Below are positions 1 to 12,784 of a DNA stretch of 64,000 nt, piece by piece (the stretch's first letter is position 1; each line of letters starts with the position of its first letter). The DNA is taken from the NCBI GenBank assembly GCA_022497155.1, contig MU385754.1, positions 1 through 64,000 on the forward strand, given 5' to 3'. The position numbers and the translations under genes are program-made. The DNA is from Whalleya microplaca (taxonomy: Eukaryota > Ascomycota > Sordariomycetes > Xylariales > Xylariaceae). The notes below the pieces were generated by a model. It did not search any database, was not told the DNA's origin, and was given only the letters and a program-made list of their open reading frames with translations.

Positions 1-200
1 GACCTGCTGTCAGCTGCTAGGGAGGCTTACAGGGAGGTCACCTGACCTGACCTGCTGCTGCTGATAGCTGTGGCTATCTGACCTGTTGTCACCTGCTGTC
101 ACCTGACTTGCTGCTGATCAGCTGTGAGCTATGGCCACCTGACCTGACCTGCTGCTGCTGCTGCTGATAGCTGTGCCTATCTGACCTGTTACCCTAAGGT
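1..200. repeat. CTG/GACCTG-rich minisatellite
   Basis: Degenerate repeat of blocks built from ACCTGACCTG, CTGCTGCTG and GATAGCTGTGGCTATCTGACCTG. At least three related blocks start near 42, 101 and 137. It is GC-balanced, unlike the AT-rich DNA beginning at 321. The left end lies outside the window. No coding potential is seen. Confidence 0.75.
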
Positions 201-284
201 CCCTGGGGTGAAAATTTTTTTTTCGGATCTGAAGGTCAGGCATTCAAGTGTGGGGCGTGTTTTCATTTTTTTTTTTTTTTTTTT

Positions 285-319
285 GATTTTTCAGCTGCGT
301 GGACGCTAGCTGAAAAATC
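285..319. repeat. Long inverted repeat (hairpin) beside poly-T
   Basis: The left arm GATTTTTCAGCTGCGT (285-300) pairs with ACGCTAGCTGAAAAATC (303-319) with one bulged base and a 2-nt loop. A run of about 20 T precedes it. It sits exactly where balanced sequence gives way to AT-rich sequence, so it may mark the end of a transposon (for example a Helitron-type 3' hairpin), but no element body is recognisable. Confidence 0.7.
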
Positions 320-754
320 AGGGAGGAATGTTATAGGGCAGGGAATTACGGGTATTAATAGCAGCTTAGGAGCCATTAAAAGCCCTTTAAAGCCACATTA
401 TAAGGCATTTTATAGGGTATTTATAAGGCATTTTATAAGGCAATTTATAGTGGATTATATATTTATATTTAGCTAACTTTTTCTTTTATATTTCCTTTAT
501 TTTTTTATAAAAAGAAATATTATAAAAGATTATTAAATAGTTATATATAGCTTAAATAGTTTTATTGCTAAAAATAAACATATTTTTCCTTTCGATTAAT
601 CGCTGTTATAAGTGACTTTTTTGTTTTATCGCTTTAATTACTTCCGATTAGCGAAGCTATAAAGTGGCACTTTTTTTACCTTAATACTTTATCCCAAGAC
701 AATATATTTTTAATATAATATATTTTATATATATAATTATATATATATAATTTA

Positions 755-1510
755 AAATGCTTATTTTAAATACGTAAATCTATGTATATAAATTTAAAAT
801 AATTACTTTAGGTACGTAAATCTATATATATAAATCTAAAATGTTTATTTTAAGTGCGTAAATTTATATATATAAATTTAAAATAATTACTTTAGATACG
901 TAAATTTACGTATATAAATCTGAAATAATTACTTTAAGTACGTAAATCTATATATATAAATCTAAAATGTTTATTTTAAGTACGTAAATTTATATATATA
1001 AATCTGAAATGTTTATTTTAGGTGCGTAAATCTATATATATAAATCTGAAATAATTACTTTAAGTACGTAAATCTGCGTATATAAATCTGAAATAATTAC
1101 TTTAAGTATGTAAATTTGCGTATATAAATTTAAAATGTTTATTTTAAGTGCGTAAATTTATATATATAAATCTAAAATAATTACTTTAAGTACGCAAATC
1201 TGCGTATATAAATTTGAAATAATTACTTTAAGTACGTAAATCTACGTATATAAATCTGAAATGTTTATTTTAAGTGCGCAAATCTATATATATAAATCTG
1301 AAATAATTACTTTAAATATATAAATTTGCGCATATAAATTTAAAATGCTTATTTTAAGTATATAAATCTATATATATAAATTTAAAATAATTACTTTAGG
1401 TATATAAATCTATATATATAAATTTAAAATGCTTATTTTAGGTATATAAATTTATATATATAAATTTAAAATATTTATTTTAAATATATAAGTTATATAT
1501 ATATAATATA
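755..1510. repeat. 42-bp tandem array, 18 units of two subtypes
   Basis: The unit is exactly 42 bp and keeps register throughout (unit 1 starts at 755, unit 18 at 1469). Subtype A begins AAATGTTTATTTTAAGT and subtype B begins AAATAATTACTTTAAGT. Both continue with a shared GCGTAAATCTATATATATAAAT-type half. The order read by eye is ABABBAABBABBABABAA. Differences between units are mostly C/T and G/A transitions, as expected from RIP. Each unit contains an AT-rich near-palindrome. Confidence 0.85.
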
Positions 1511-1520
1511 TAAAATTATT

Positions 1521-1790
1521 TTACCTAATAATAAAGTTATTTATTTTATAATATATTTTATTAATAAATAAATATATATTTTTTATATAATAGATTTTAA
1601 TATTATTAATTAAATGTTATAATACTTTTTAATAATATAAAATAAAAACGACTATATTTTACCTAATAATGGAATTACTTATTCCGTAATATATTTTATT
1701 AATAAATAAATATATATCCTTTATATAATAAATTTTAATACTTTTAATTAAGTATTTTAATAATAATTTATAACAATATTTAATAACGCT
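1521..1790. repeat. 138-bp tandem duplication
   Basis: The stretch starting TTACCTAATAAT at 1521 recurs at 1659 and stays alignable for most of 138 bp, including the shared ATATTTTATTAATAAATAAA segment. It lies directly after the 42-bp array. Confidence 0.65.
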
Positions 1791-4120
1791 TAATTTCTTT
1801 AAAACTGTAATAATATTTAAACATATACGTTTTTTTATCCTAGCTTATTTAATCTATTTGTTAACTAAAAATCAATTTTTTTTATATAAATTGGATTTTT
1901 TAGGGATACTATAACTTAACGCTTTTTTACCGGCGTTAATTTATTTACCGATTAAAAGGTAACCCGTATCTACTTTTCTAACGCCTTTATTTTTTCTTTA
2001 TATATAAATAACGCTTATAACCTGTTTTATAGCTTATTATAATATTTATATACCTTTTTTTAAAACTAGTTAATAATTTCCTTAAAGTTTACCTTTATTT
2101 TTAAAAGGATGCCGTATATGTAATCGTAACTACTTTTATATACCGGCTATTTAAAATGCTCGAATATTTCGAAGCTATTATCTCTTTATTTATAAATAAG
2201 GCCTGCGAAAAAATTTTTAAATAAAAGGCTATATAATAATTAATAAAAGAAAATATACTTATAAGGGAATAATTACTTTTTATATTATAAATAAAGGCAG
2301 AAAAAAGGTTCGGGTTTATTATATATATTCTTATTATTATTATTATTACTAATAAGCTTTTTAATATTATAAATAACGATATTTTTATAATAATTAATAG
2401 CTATATTGTTACTTTTGTTATAAGCTTTTTTAGCCTCGAAATATTGCTTTTCGATAATAACTTATGCCTTAAAAGGCAGATCTTTAAACCCTTAATCCGG
2501 AAAGCCTTAAATAAAAGGTAACATGCTTTTTTTAGTTTTATTTGCAATAAATTCGGCTTTTGTAAGTTTATTTTTCTCCTTATATTATATAAATATAACG
2601 CTAGTAAATAAAGTCTTATAAGTAGCTATTTAATATTTTGCGCCGTTTGTTTTTAATATTAAATGTTATAATTTAACCGCGTTTATTATAAAGTATTAAA
2701 GAAGCAGTAAATTTTTTACTCGAGTATAATATGCTTATGTTTATAATCTCGGAGCGTAATTTCTAGTAATATATTTAGCGTTTTCGGGGCTCCCGTATTT
2801 CTTATAAATTACAACAGCTTTATTTATAAAATTATAATAATTATTAAAGAAGTTGCGTATATATAACGCAGCTATAAAATACTTATATATTTCTAGCGGT
2901 AGGCTTTTAGCTTTAATATACCGCATTAAAGTTTTTTAACGTAACGCGTATAAAAAAAATAAATAACTTTAACTAGCTAATCGTTACTTAAATCGGCTAT
3001 AGTAAAAAAGGCCTTATATATAGCCTTTTATTTAATATTATTGTTGTTTATAAATATATACTGCAGCTTTTAGCTATACTCGAGGCCGCTAAACCATTTA
3101 ATAATAACCTAAAAATATAGGCGAATTATTATTAAATTTTAATGCTTGGTATAAAAAAATATATAAAGGATTTAGCTATTAAAGTTATTACGTATTAAGA
3201 TATTAAATAAATATTATTTTTATTTATATATTATTATATTATACGTAGAATTTATTAACGTAATTATATTTTATTATATAAAAATATCGAGGGAATTTTT
3301 ACGTAACTAAATAAAGGCCTTAGATTTTACGCTATTTTATTGTTTTATAAAACGCTTGTAATAATAAATCTGCTATTTTAAACGGCAGAACTATTTATTA
3401 ACCTCCTTAAGCTAAAATTTTTATTAAAATTATTAATATAGGTATAAAAAGTTAAAGTTAGTTTTAAATTATTTCCGCGGTTTTTTTTAAAGCGTTATAA
3501 ATATTTTTAATATCTTAAGTTTTAATATATTTTGTTCCGTAATTTTAAAGTATTAATTAAATTAATAAGTCCTTTTTTTTGCCGTTAAGTAAATTCTTAA
3601 TTTATTTCGGGATTTATTAGTTTATTAGTTAGGTTTAAATTTAAAAATAAAAGCTATTATAAAGTTTTATATAATTTATATCTTTTTAATTGTTATAAAA
3701 ATGTTTTATATTATTGCCCTAAAGTTTAATAGTTTTATTAAGTTATAAACGGGTAAAAAATCGAGCTTTATAATTTGCGGGCTAACGAATGGTTTATTTT
3801 TTATATTTAATATACTAATTAGCTTTAGATTTTTATACTTTATTTTTATAATAATAATAACGGAAAGATAATTTTATGCCGTTTAGCTAATTTTCGGCTT
3901 TAAATTATTAGTAATAAGTCGGAAATTATTATAGCTTAAGTTTTTCGAATTTGCTTTATGTAATAAAATCCGGCTTGTTATAAAAAACTTCTTTATAAAA
4001 TCGAAATATCCGTTTATGTCGTTCTATAAAATTTAGGAAAAAAGGGATAAAAATAAGGAGTATTTATTATATAGCCGGAAATGTTAGATTTAAAGGCTTT
4101 TAATTAAATCCGTTAAAATT

Positions 4121-4161
4121 TTTATTAAAGGCAAAAGTCTTTTTATTAAAGGCAAAAGTCT
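4121..4161. repeat. 21-bp direct duplication
   Basis: TTTATTAAAGGCAAAAGTCT occurs at 4121-4140 and again at 4142-4161 without change, inside the AT-rich block. Confidence 0.8.
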
Positions 4162-4840
4162 CCAAATTTAAGGTCCGAGGACGGGATTAAGATCGAGACT
4201 ATAACTGTTTTACTTCCGCGGCCGCCCTTAAGTAATTAAAGATTAAAAGTTTTATAATTTGTTTTTTAGTATAAATAAAACTGTTAAGTAAAAGCGAAAG
4301 AGAAATATAAAAACCCTAATTTTCGTTAAAGCGTTAAATACGAAATTTTTTATTATATTGTTCCTTATATTATACCTAAGTTTTAACTGGTATATTTAAA
4401 GTAATAATAAAACTTTAAGGCAGTTAAAATATCGGTACGATAGGGCTATTAAAGCTTTAAAATAAAAGGCCTTATAAAAAGTCTATTATATATTAATATA
4501 ATAAAAAAAGTATTTAAATAACCGATAAACCTATTATATTAAGTCTAAATATAGCTTAATAATAAAGAATTTAAGTAGTTAATTTAGGGGGTTATAAAAG
4601 TTAAAAAGCGTTAAAAAGGCTAAAAAGCGTTAAAAAAACTTATGGTTATAAATATATAGTTATATATATAATATTAAGGACTAATATAATTTAATACGCA
4701 ATTATATATATAATAATTAAATTTAAGCTTAAAGTTATATAGCTCGAAATTATATAAATTAAAATTTTAAGAAATTGGTATAATATTTAATATTATATAT
4801 AATTGCGTATATAACTCTTTTATATAATGCGTAATTATAT

Positions 4841-4995
4841 ATATTAAATATACCCTTTATTACTGCTAATAAAATTTCAACTTTTCCCTCCCGATTACTA
4901 ATAAATATTATACGTAATTACGTATATTAAATATACCCCTTATTATTGCTAATAAAATTTAAGCTTTTCCTTTCCGATTATTAATAAACTTTTAA
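4841..4995. repeat. 83-bp tandem duplication
   Basis: ATATTAAATATACCC followed by TATTNNTGCTAATAAAATTT occurs at about 4841 and again at about 4924, with scattered substitutions. It lies within the AT-rich block. Confidence 0.6.
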
Positions 4996-5339
4996 TTTTT
5001 CCCGCTTATTATTAATAATATTTTAATTTTTAATATGCTTTTTCTTTTAAAATCGATAGTTATTTATTTATATATATAAAAATCCGCTATATTTTTTCTA
5101 TAAAAAACTAATATTATAAAGCCCGATTTATAAGATATTTATAATAAAAAAATTAAATTTATTTCGATAAGCCGTTAAAACATAGGTTTATTAAAAACGG
5201 ATTATTAAAAAGTCTGTTTTAATAAGCCATTAATATTTATTTAAATAGTTTAAGAAAGATATTTAATAAGCCTAGTTATTATTAGCGTAAATTATTTACC
5301 GCCGGGCATTTTTAATACTAAAATTCTCCCAGATTTAAA

Positions 5340-5369
5340 GCCGTACGATTTATAGCCGTACGATTTATA
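5340..5369. repeat. 15-bp perfect tandem duplication
   Basis: GCCGTACGATTTATA is repeated twice in tandem (5340-5354 and 5355-5369). It is identical despite the surrounding decay, so it is probably younger than most of the mutations. Confidence 0.8.
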
Positions 5370-5830
5370 GCATAAAATCGGAATCTAAAGCTAAATTAGC
5401 AGTTATCCGTAAATACGTTAAAAAAGCGGCTAAAAATAGGCCGGAAAAAATATATATAAATTAATATCTTAAATAAAATCGAAATTAATTTAAAGCCGAG
5501 TTAATAATTATCCGTAAAAAATACGTTAAAAGCGGTTAATAATAAGCTTAATAAAGGATATATATATAAATTAGCGCGCCGATAAAAGTAGCAAATAAAA
5601 AACTATAGTTATTAATAAAATAGCGGTAAAAAAAAAGCTTATAAAATTTTAAAGTTATTAAAAATATTATTAAAAGTTATATTAAAATAGCTTTAATTTT
5701 AATTACTATAAAAAAAGGTTATAAATAAAAGGGTTAAGAAATTTTAATATAGCGCGATATATAAATATATTACGCGTGGATACGCGCCCTTAATCTCTAT
5801 ATTAAATAGCCGCGAAACGCGGGTAGGATA

Positions 5831-8800
5831 TAAAGGGTATAATGTCCTGAAGTCGCGGGAAGCTAAATAAGTGGAACGAACAGGTGCTCCGTTAACGAAG
5901 CCCCCGTTGCTACCTACCCGTGGCGGATGCTACTCGCCCACTTACAGGCTACCCCCGAAATAATGACAAATTCCGCTATAGAGCGATATAACGGACGGCG
6001 TCTATGACAAGGTACTGTGTTGGGGTCTCGAGTATAATTTTATTCGACCAACAGTGCATAATAATAAATCCTGAGTCTACCAACACGCGTGATAGTTCAC
6101 CATACCGTGCTACTAAATAAGGTGACCTATCTATCATCTGGCTTTAGGTTACATATGTATGAAGGGTCCTAGCTTATTGTCAACTGACCCAGTGTAGTAG
6201 GTGATGGTGCAGAGTTCCTTCGAGCCTCGGGAGTTATTACCACATGAGAAGGCCGCGACGCCAACTTTCATGTGTGATCGCCAACACGGTGATAGATCAA
6301 CATGGAAGTTTGTCAGCCCCCGGTATCAGCTATCGAGACCCCCACAAACCGAGATTCACCAACGTGCTAAACCCCACGTCGGGGTTTCTTCGCGGTTAAG
6401 CAGATGAGATACGTACGGATGAAGAAGTCCGGAGACTTGCTATATAGGCGCAACACCGTTAGGAAAATCAGAATATTGTTGAATATCCTCTCGAGGAGTT
6501 TTCATAAGATTGACGGCCAGTCACAAGTTGGGTAAAACGCCGAAGCAGACAGCCGACTAGCAAGCTCACAACAATATTGCGCTTTCTCTTCATCCGCTCT
6601 CCTCATTTTGTTGTCTCGGTACATCGCAATGCTACGGGGTGCTGTATCGCCGTAGCTACGGAGTGTAGTCGGCATCGAAAACACATTATTAAACACGAAT
6701 ATGTCAGCGAGACTGAATGGCATACCCCGTATGCCCGACCTGAATTTGCCAATATTCACGAGAACGTGGTAACATTCAGCATTTTATTAAGCGCGGCAGG
6801 TTACTTCAACCAATACCATTAGTTTAAAACCCAGGCGATGAGTGCTACACAGAGAGAAATACTGAGGACAAAGGATATCTTCGGATTTCAATATATTGCA
6901 TCTTATATTGCACTTAGAAAGCAATATACCACTAACAATATCTAATTCTGGGGTAAAAGCTTAACGACTTTTGCCTGGGGTAACAACAAAATATTACCTC
7001 AACAGGAACTTATTATTATTCTACGGCAGCCATGTAAGTCAGGGTTATTTCTGCAAAGGCTTGTGCCACACGACTCGATCTGCTTATTCGTGTAATCAAT
7101 ACCATCCATACCGATTTTGCTCAGTCAGCAATTAGGTCAAAGCAGCATTCGGCCGTATGATGCTTCAAATAGAGCAACAGTTCCCTATCTGCTCGTAATT
7201 AATAATAATCCAGCCACGGCTTGTCAACTCCTACGTTGACGGGCCTCCTGCTATATCGATAAACACCGATCTAAACATGATCTCGCCGACCATAGCTATC
7301 CCCTACGTCCGGGCTTTGAATGCGCCGACCATAGTCATTCCATCAATCACAACTTCCTAGCTACCACGAATGCGACCACATGCATAGATTTAGTCTAGAA
7401 GTTTGTGACGATACATTCCTGGAGTTGCAGCACGTTCATTACAACAGGGGCGTCGGTCGCTTACTGGGGAGGGTGAATGCTCTACAAGCGAGGACCTCGT
7501 TCGCATGGCAAAGATCTTGGGAAGCGTTGAGGAAGGGTTCCAAGACCGGTCTCCCTTGCTACGTACGAGTAATTGTAGTCCCAACGAACGCCTCCAGAGG
7601 CATTGAGGCCTAATTGCTCAATTGCTCGACAGGGGCGACGTGGTCGGACCCCTGCCCTGCCCTGCACCCTCGGCCGCGTCGTGGGCCCATCACAAAAACT
7701 TGACGAGTTCCGTCACAAATTCCAACAGAACGTACATTTGGACTAAGAAAAACAGGCTTAGGTCGGATTTACTGACGTGCTTCCTCCGTGAAGTGCCGAC
7801 AGGGTCTATCTAGCTTTAAATCCTCCCGCCTGCAGCGAGATCGCAGCTTTTGCAGTTTATGATATCTACTTGCGGCGGCTACGGGCAGTCGTAGACTACT
7901 CCTTATGACGATGACCTCGAGCGCGATGCTGATTTGTGCATGCGCGCGCACGAGTTCGGTATAAGCTTTTGCGCCTTCATCATGATAGTAGTTGGTGGCA
8001 TGCAGCCAACGTATCCGAATCACACTCTTTTGCACGCTCGCCTCGTGTTTGAGAACTGCCATTGACCAATTGACCAAGCAGCCGTCATGAGCCATTGCGA
8101 CCTCGAGAAAGATTCCGAACATCGCCAATGTGATTGGTATCGAGGATAGAAGTTGCGAATTCCCACATTCCGCAAGAGGTTAACCCCGGCGGGATGGGTG
8201 ATCAAACGTTGCTTTGCTTCGGCGCCGAAACGTAGCGAGTGATATGTAAGTGCAGAGCTGCGATCTCATTAGCCAGCCACTTGTCACTTAACTCCGGATG
8301 TGATGTGATGAGTTTAACACCTTTGACCATAAAGAACCCTTCCCGGACCGGTCAGCCGCAAGAAGCTTATACGACTAGTCTTAAGCCCCGAGTTCCTTCC
8401 TATAGACAGGTAAATACATCTTAGACCTAATACATGAGGAATAAATATCATCGTGTCAAGGACCTTCGAACAGTTGTAGACCATACCCCAGATGAAAACA
8501 ATAAGCTGACTTTTCTACGATGCTGTGATGCTCCGCTATGTCCGTCTATATAGCTTCCGTCTCAGTCGTTCCGCAGATGATACTCTCTACGCGGTGCGTC
8601 GAAACGCCGCGGTGACGTATAAACTTAGGCGGGTGTACAGATAAGTGCTAAGCCAGTAAACATCCAGAGTCTCTACTCCCCCACTCAGTCGATTTTCAGG
8701 AGTAATTCACTCCCGAGACGTCACTCCGGAGTTATGTGGCTTTTGCTCGCTTTCCGATGATACCGCCGATGAGTCCCTAGGTTACTGAGTCATTGTCGAC

Positions 8801-11268
8801 GACTTGTGAGACGCGAAATATATCTTCTTCAATGATCCACGAGAGTTAACAATAATTCATATCTGCGAGTGGTGATGAGTGATGGGGTTGATGTTCATGA
8901 CTTCTACTAGACTTATAGAAAACTTAGTATTTACGATCGAGTAACAAGTAAGTTGATTTACCGAGGCATGGCGATTATAAATCAACGAGCGCAAATGAGC
9001 TCAGTGAACATCTTCCCAGGGAACATCTTCCCAGGAGGGACTTAATAGTCTCGTCTGATTTGAATCTTAAGCCTTAGTAGTGTCTATACTACAGATATTC
9101 TCAAGCAATTGTTAGATCTGCAGTGACTTGAAACACTGTCCTTCTTTGGTTTACTCGAATATTCCCGTAAGTATTAAAGTTCCGTATAGGACCATGGGAA
9201 TAAAGCCATATATAACATATGTATGTCTTCTCTGCATACTTTTTCGAGCCTTCGTTGCTCAAGGGTCGACTGAGCAAGGTAAGAGTTTGAGCCTTGATTT
9301 TCTGAGCACAGGTTATGAATATTCATAGACAGTAAGTAATTAAAGTATTTGAAAATACAAGTAGATAGAATCGACCTCAAATATCTAGGCTCAGGTTAGC
9401 TCCACATCCCACTAGCAACCGTTATTCCATGTCGACGCCTCCAAGCTATATATAATGGAGGCTTAGCCTTAGCTCGTGTCTCATCATCTTACGTGGCTGA
9501 CACAATGTCAAACATACATAACTTCTAATTTCACTTCCGAAAAGTAAGGGATAATATATCACGCTAAAGTCGTCAACGCAGAGATACTGAGCTTGACCTA
9601 TAGGCAATGCTGCGGAGACACTAGTTAGCTGGCTAGACTGCTGTGAGATATCTACGACTCATAGTAGATGTTGATTCTAGGTGTTACCATAGAAGAAAAA
9701 TTTTAGTTTGAGCTATAATGTTGGCTTATGATGAGTTCGATATCGATGGCTCTATCTATAATCATGAGTGGCTATATACTAGATAGCTACTTGATTCAGC
9801 ATATTACACACGTGAATGCAACATGTATGAGAGTCAATGATGAGTCATTTTTAAAGAATGGGGTCAAATAGAGAAGGGATTGCCTAAACATGAAGTGCTT
9901 CGTGAGATAATTGCCCCTATTCGAGGTGCCAATTGAGACTGAACTCACGTTACGAAGGTGTATAAGTCAAGTTATAGCTATAAGACCAATTATCATAGAT
10001 ACCCGCAAATAGACAGAGATGACAACGTATAGGTAGGGCCGGGCAATGAAACTGTATATTTCTTTTCATCTGACTGAGCATGAAGATCATCAAGTTACCA
10101 TACAGAGGCTGCTACAAAGCAAGACTTCAGGGGTGGGAGCAAGTCAATGAGCAGGCATCAACTTTCTACGATTTAGTTTGTAGTTTCTAGACAAGATAGA
10201 AAGCCACCGAGCAGAGAAACCAGACACTATTAATCACTGAAACTGGCTATCTTCACCTGGTTAAAGGGTTAGAATGTATTTAGGGTGAGTGCCAGCAGTT
10301 GGTAGTATGATTAGGCTGCTTGGTGGGCTAGGTTAAGAGTATTTAGTCCCCATGTCCTATATATATTCTAATCTTTTTAAGCAGCATGATATTCGTTCCG
10401 TCGGCTTGAATGTGTAACGGCCTCACTCATTACTGCTTGGACATTTGATAGCCCATGAAGAGACCGGGTATCTTCATGGCTCATTGCTGTTGAAATACTG
10501 AGTTAGTAGAAATCCCGCTCATGCAAATCCCTTTGGTTTCAGTAATCGCGACCAAGACAGAAGCACCGGATATCCGCAATCTTTAAAAAACCGAACACTG
10601 AGTTGCTGAATATGAATCCGGGGGTTATTTATAGAAATAGCGAATGGTGCAATGTGAGGCGGTAGTCCCGACTTCCGTATGAACTCGAGAAATATGTCTC
10701 GGTTCTATGCTACACACAATAGCCCGACTTCTACATGTCCCACGTGGGAGATTTGCAGGACTACGGTCCTTGTAATCTACTAATCTAACAGAGTCATCTG
10801 GGACTTTTCATAATTTTGAGTAACCGTCAGGGAGACGCCTAACCAGCTGCCTCGTCGAATCGTTGAAGAGCGGCATTACACACTCGCCTACTAAGTCCAG
10901 GACGTTTGTGCTAATGCCAGTATCATGCGAGTTCCGAGTCATCGAAACACTGAACACCTAACTGAACAGATAGAACAAAGATATATCGTGCTATCAACTC
11001 AGAGTCCTAGATTTCTGATCGCCTCCGCGTAACCATACATCATAGGATATTTGTACATCTGCTTCCTTGTCCGCTTCGGCAAATACATAGTCCTTATCGT
11101 CTGTCGTCAACCTTACCTAAGAAAACCGTTAGGGTTTCCTCCCCATCGTCCCTACTAGTCTCCTACGTTAACCAAAACCACCCCCCCAAAACACCCGAGA
11201 TACCGACAGAACATGGGGGTCGACATAACGGAGCACAACGAGCTCCCGCGCCCACCTGCGCTGCCGCC
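5831..11268. other. 5.4-kb gene-free stretch of normal composition
   Basis: Base composition is ordinary here and stop codons are dense in all frames. The longest open frames (about 60-119 codons, for example 7769-8128 on the minus strand and 7380-7613 on the plus strand) show no recognisable motif, no consistent splice structure and no codon-like composition. Nothing can be assigned with support. Old decayed sequence or non-coding transcripts are possible but not demonstrated. Confidence 0.6.
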
Positions 11269-11622
11269 CTACTTAGACGACGTAGCCGGCTTCGAGCCCG
11301 CACCCTGCTGACCATGGCCCTGGCCGGAGGTAGCGGACGGAGAAGAATAATGCTCGTTATGAGGCCAGGCCGTGAGGAAGGCGCCCGCCTTCGAATACTT
11401 GGCCGCGTCCGAGGCCGTCCAGGAGGTCTGCTGCGAGGACGTCTGCGAGCTGCTGGCCTGAGCGGTGCCGGACTGTGACGGCTGGGTGCCGGCGGGCCGC
11501 GGACCAGAGGAGGAGTTCGCGGCGTGGGCCATGGTGGGTGTTTGCTTCGAGCTCCCGTCCTGCGTGGGCTTGGGGGGCTGGGTGGGGCGTTGATATGGAT
11601 GGATCCTTGCGGATGAGGGCAT
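11269..11622 (-). CDS. Small Ser/Gln/Thr-rich protein, unknown function
   Basis: Single-exon frame of 117 codons. An internal ATG at 11532 would give an 87-residue product beginning MAHAANSSSG, and I think this is the likelier start because the first 30 residues look like leader sequence. The middle is low complexity (Ser, Gln, Thr, Ala). A compact non-repetitive stretch follows, WTASDAAKYSKAGAFLTAWP, then an HNEHYSSPSA tail. That ordered segment within disordered flanks, plus GC-rich third positions unlike the flanking DNA, argue for a real gene. There is no signal peptide or membrane segment. I do not recognise the family. Confidence 0.5.
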   Translation of the reverse strand: MPSSARIHPYQRPTQPPKPTQDGSSKQTPTMAHAANSSSGPRPAGTQPSQSGTAQASSSQTSSQQTSWTASDAAKYSKAGAFLTAWPHNEHYSSPSATSGQGHGQQGAGSKPATSSK

Positions 11623-12784
11623 GGGATAGAAGATAGTGACCGAATTTAGTTGAGTTGGGATGGAATATGTTTGTTTGAGATGAGAGATAGATTCGTGATA
11701 GCAGATGTATGATGGTTCTGCACTTGGGATGAGAAGAAGAAGGAGATAGCGGGATAGTAGGAAGACATAAATAGACCAACCCGGCTTTTATGAGCAAGCA
11801 AGACGTGGGCAGACCACGTGTGCCTCCTCCCGCCTTGTTGCAGAGTGATTCACGGCAAGGAGACCCGGTGGACTGGATCCGTTCTGCGTCCGTTGTCACA
11901 TTGAGGACTAGGTACCCGTCCACGACGAGTGACTAAGATACCTATGTTCAATTTCACACTGAGTCACGGCCAGGCGTGAAGTGCCGAACCAGCCAATTAA
12001 GCTGCCGTGTCCATTTCCTGGATCATGCTTGCCTATAGGTGTGGGATAGATAGAGCCTTACACATTGACCCAGACCCTGTGACTAGGAGGGCCGACGCCA
12101 CGCGTCTGACGGAGGGCCCGGCGGGAGGGAGCCTGGAATGGGGTGTGAAGCAGGAGAGGAGGGTATCTCGGACAGAGACAGCTACACGTAATATTGGTTC
12201 CCAGACCTATCATCAGTGTGACAAGGCCGCTTATTCGGGGAGTAAAAGCCCTGACAATGAACATGACGTTGCACCAAGCAGAGACTCACAGATGTCGGGG
12301 ACGACATGGCCAATCACGTAAAGTATGGGGAATTGCGGCTGTTCAGCGTTGCCGAAGTCCAAGACACTCGCCTTGAACCTACGGGTTGGGTTGGATGATC
12401 GTGGCTAAGCGCGTTTGGACGGAAGAATTGTGTGTATCTAGATAACACGAGGTCAATCTATGGGAGGATGGCTCAGATGCTCGATATGATCCCTGTTCGT
12501 GGTCGAAACATCAAATCAAGGTCTGGGTTGTTATTTAATGGCAGAGGCTCGGATTACCTGACAAAATTGATCGGGAAGTCCAGCGTCAGGTACTCTGGGC
12601 CAGCTCCTAATTTGTCAATAGCTCGCCGGGTTCCCGAAACACAAATATCTGAACCGTATTGTCCTTTTGCCAAATCTACTCTATACGCCTGAGTACAAGC
12701 ATTCTCCTCGGCACATGACAGAACCGATGTAACCGCACAAGGTGACTGCGGGAGGGTTGGTGCTCTCTCGAGGTCGCCAACGGT
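11623..12784. other. Intergenic region, nothing assigned
   Basis: Upstream of the small Ser-rich gene and downstream of the p23 gene. Open frames of 60-104 codons exist on both strands but overlap each other and show no protein-like character or splice logic. Promoter elements are not distinguishable. Confidence 0.5.

Larger units (their letters stand above)
321..5830. other. AT-rich, RIP-like mutated block without genes
   Basis: Composition drops to mostly A and T with very frequent TA dinucleotides, while surviving C and G are mostly in CG or GC contexts. This is the pattern left by RIP, which converts CpA to TpA on both strands in repeated DNA. No reading frame longer than about 60 codons is seen and none resembles a protein. 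I infer heavily degraded transposon DNA, but no transposase or reverse transcriptase motif survives. Composition returns to normal at about 5,830-5,900. Confidence 0.8.

Noticed and set aside
189..202. Telomere-like TTACCCTAAGG
   Set aside because: A single partial unit only; no tandem CCCTAA repeats, so not a telomere.
755..1510. 42-bp array considered as a CRISPR array
   Set aside because: Units are contiguous with no variable spacers, and the genome is eukaryotic.
321..5830. Possible transposase or reverse-transcriptase remnants in the AT-rich block
   Set aside because: No motif could be read in any frame through the density of stops; only a homology search with de-RIPped sequence could decide.
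7769..8128. 119-codon minus-strand open frame in the gene-free region
   Set aside because: No motif, overlapping frames on both strands, unconvincing composition; expected by chance in 5 kb.
12007..12692. Overlapping frames of 60-104 codons upstream of the p23 gene's 3' end
   Set aside because: They overlap on both strands and none has recognisable protein features.
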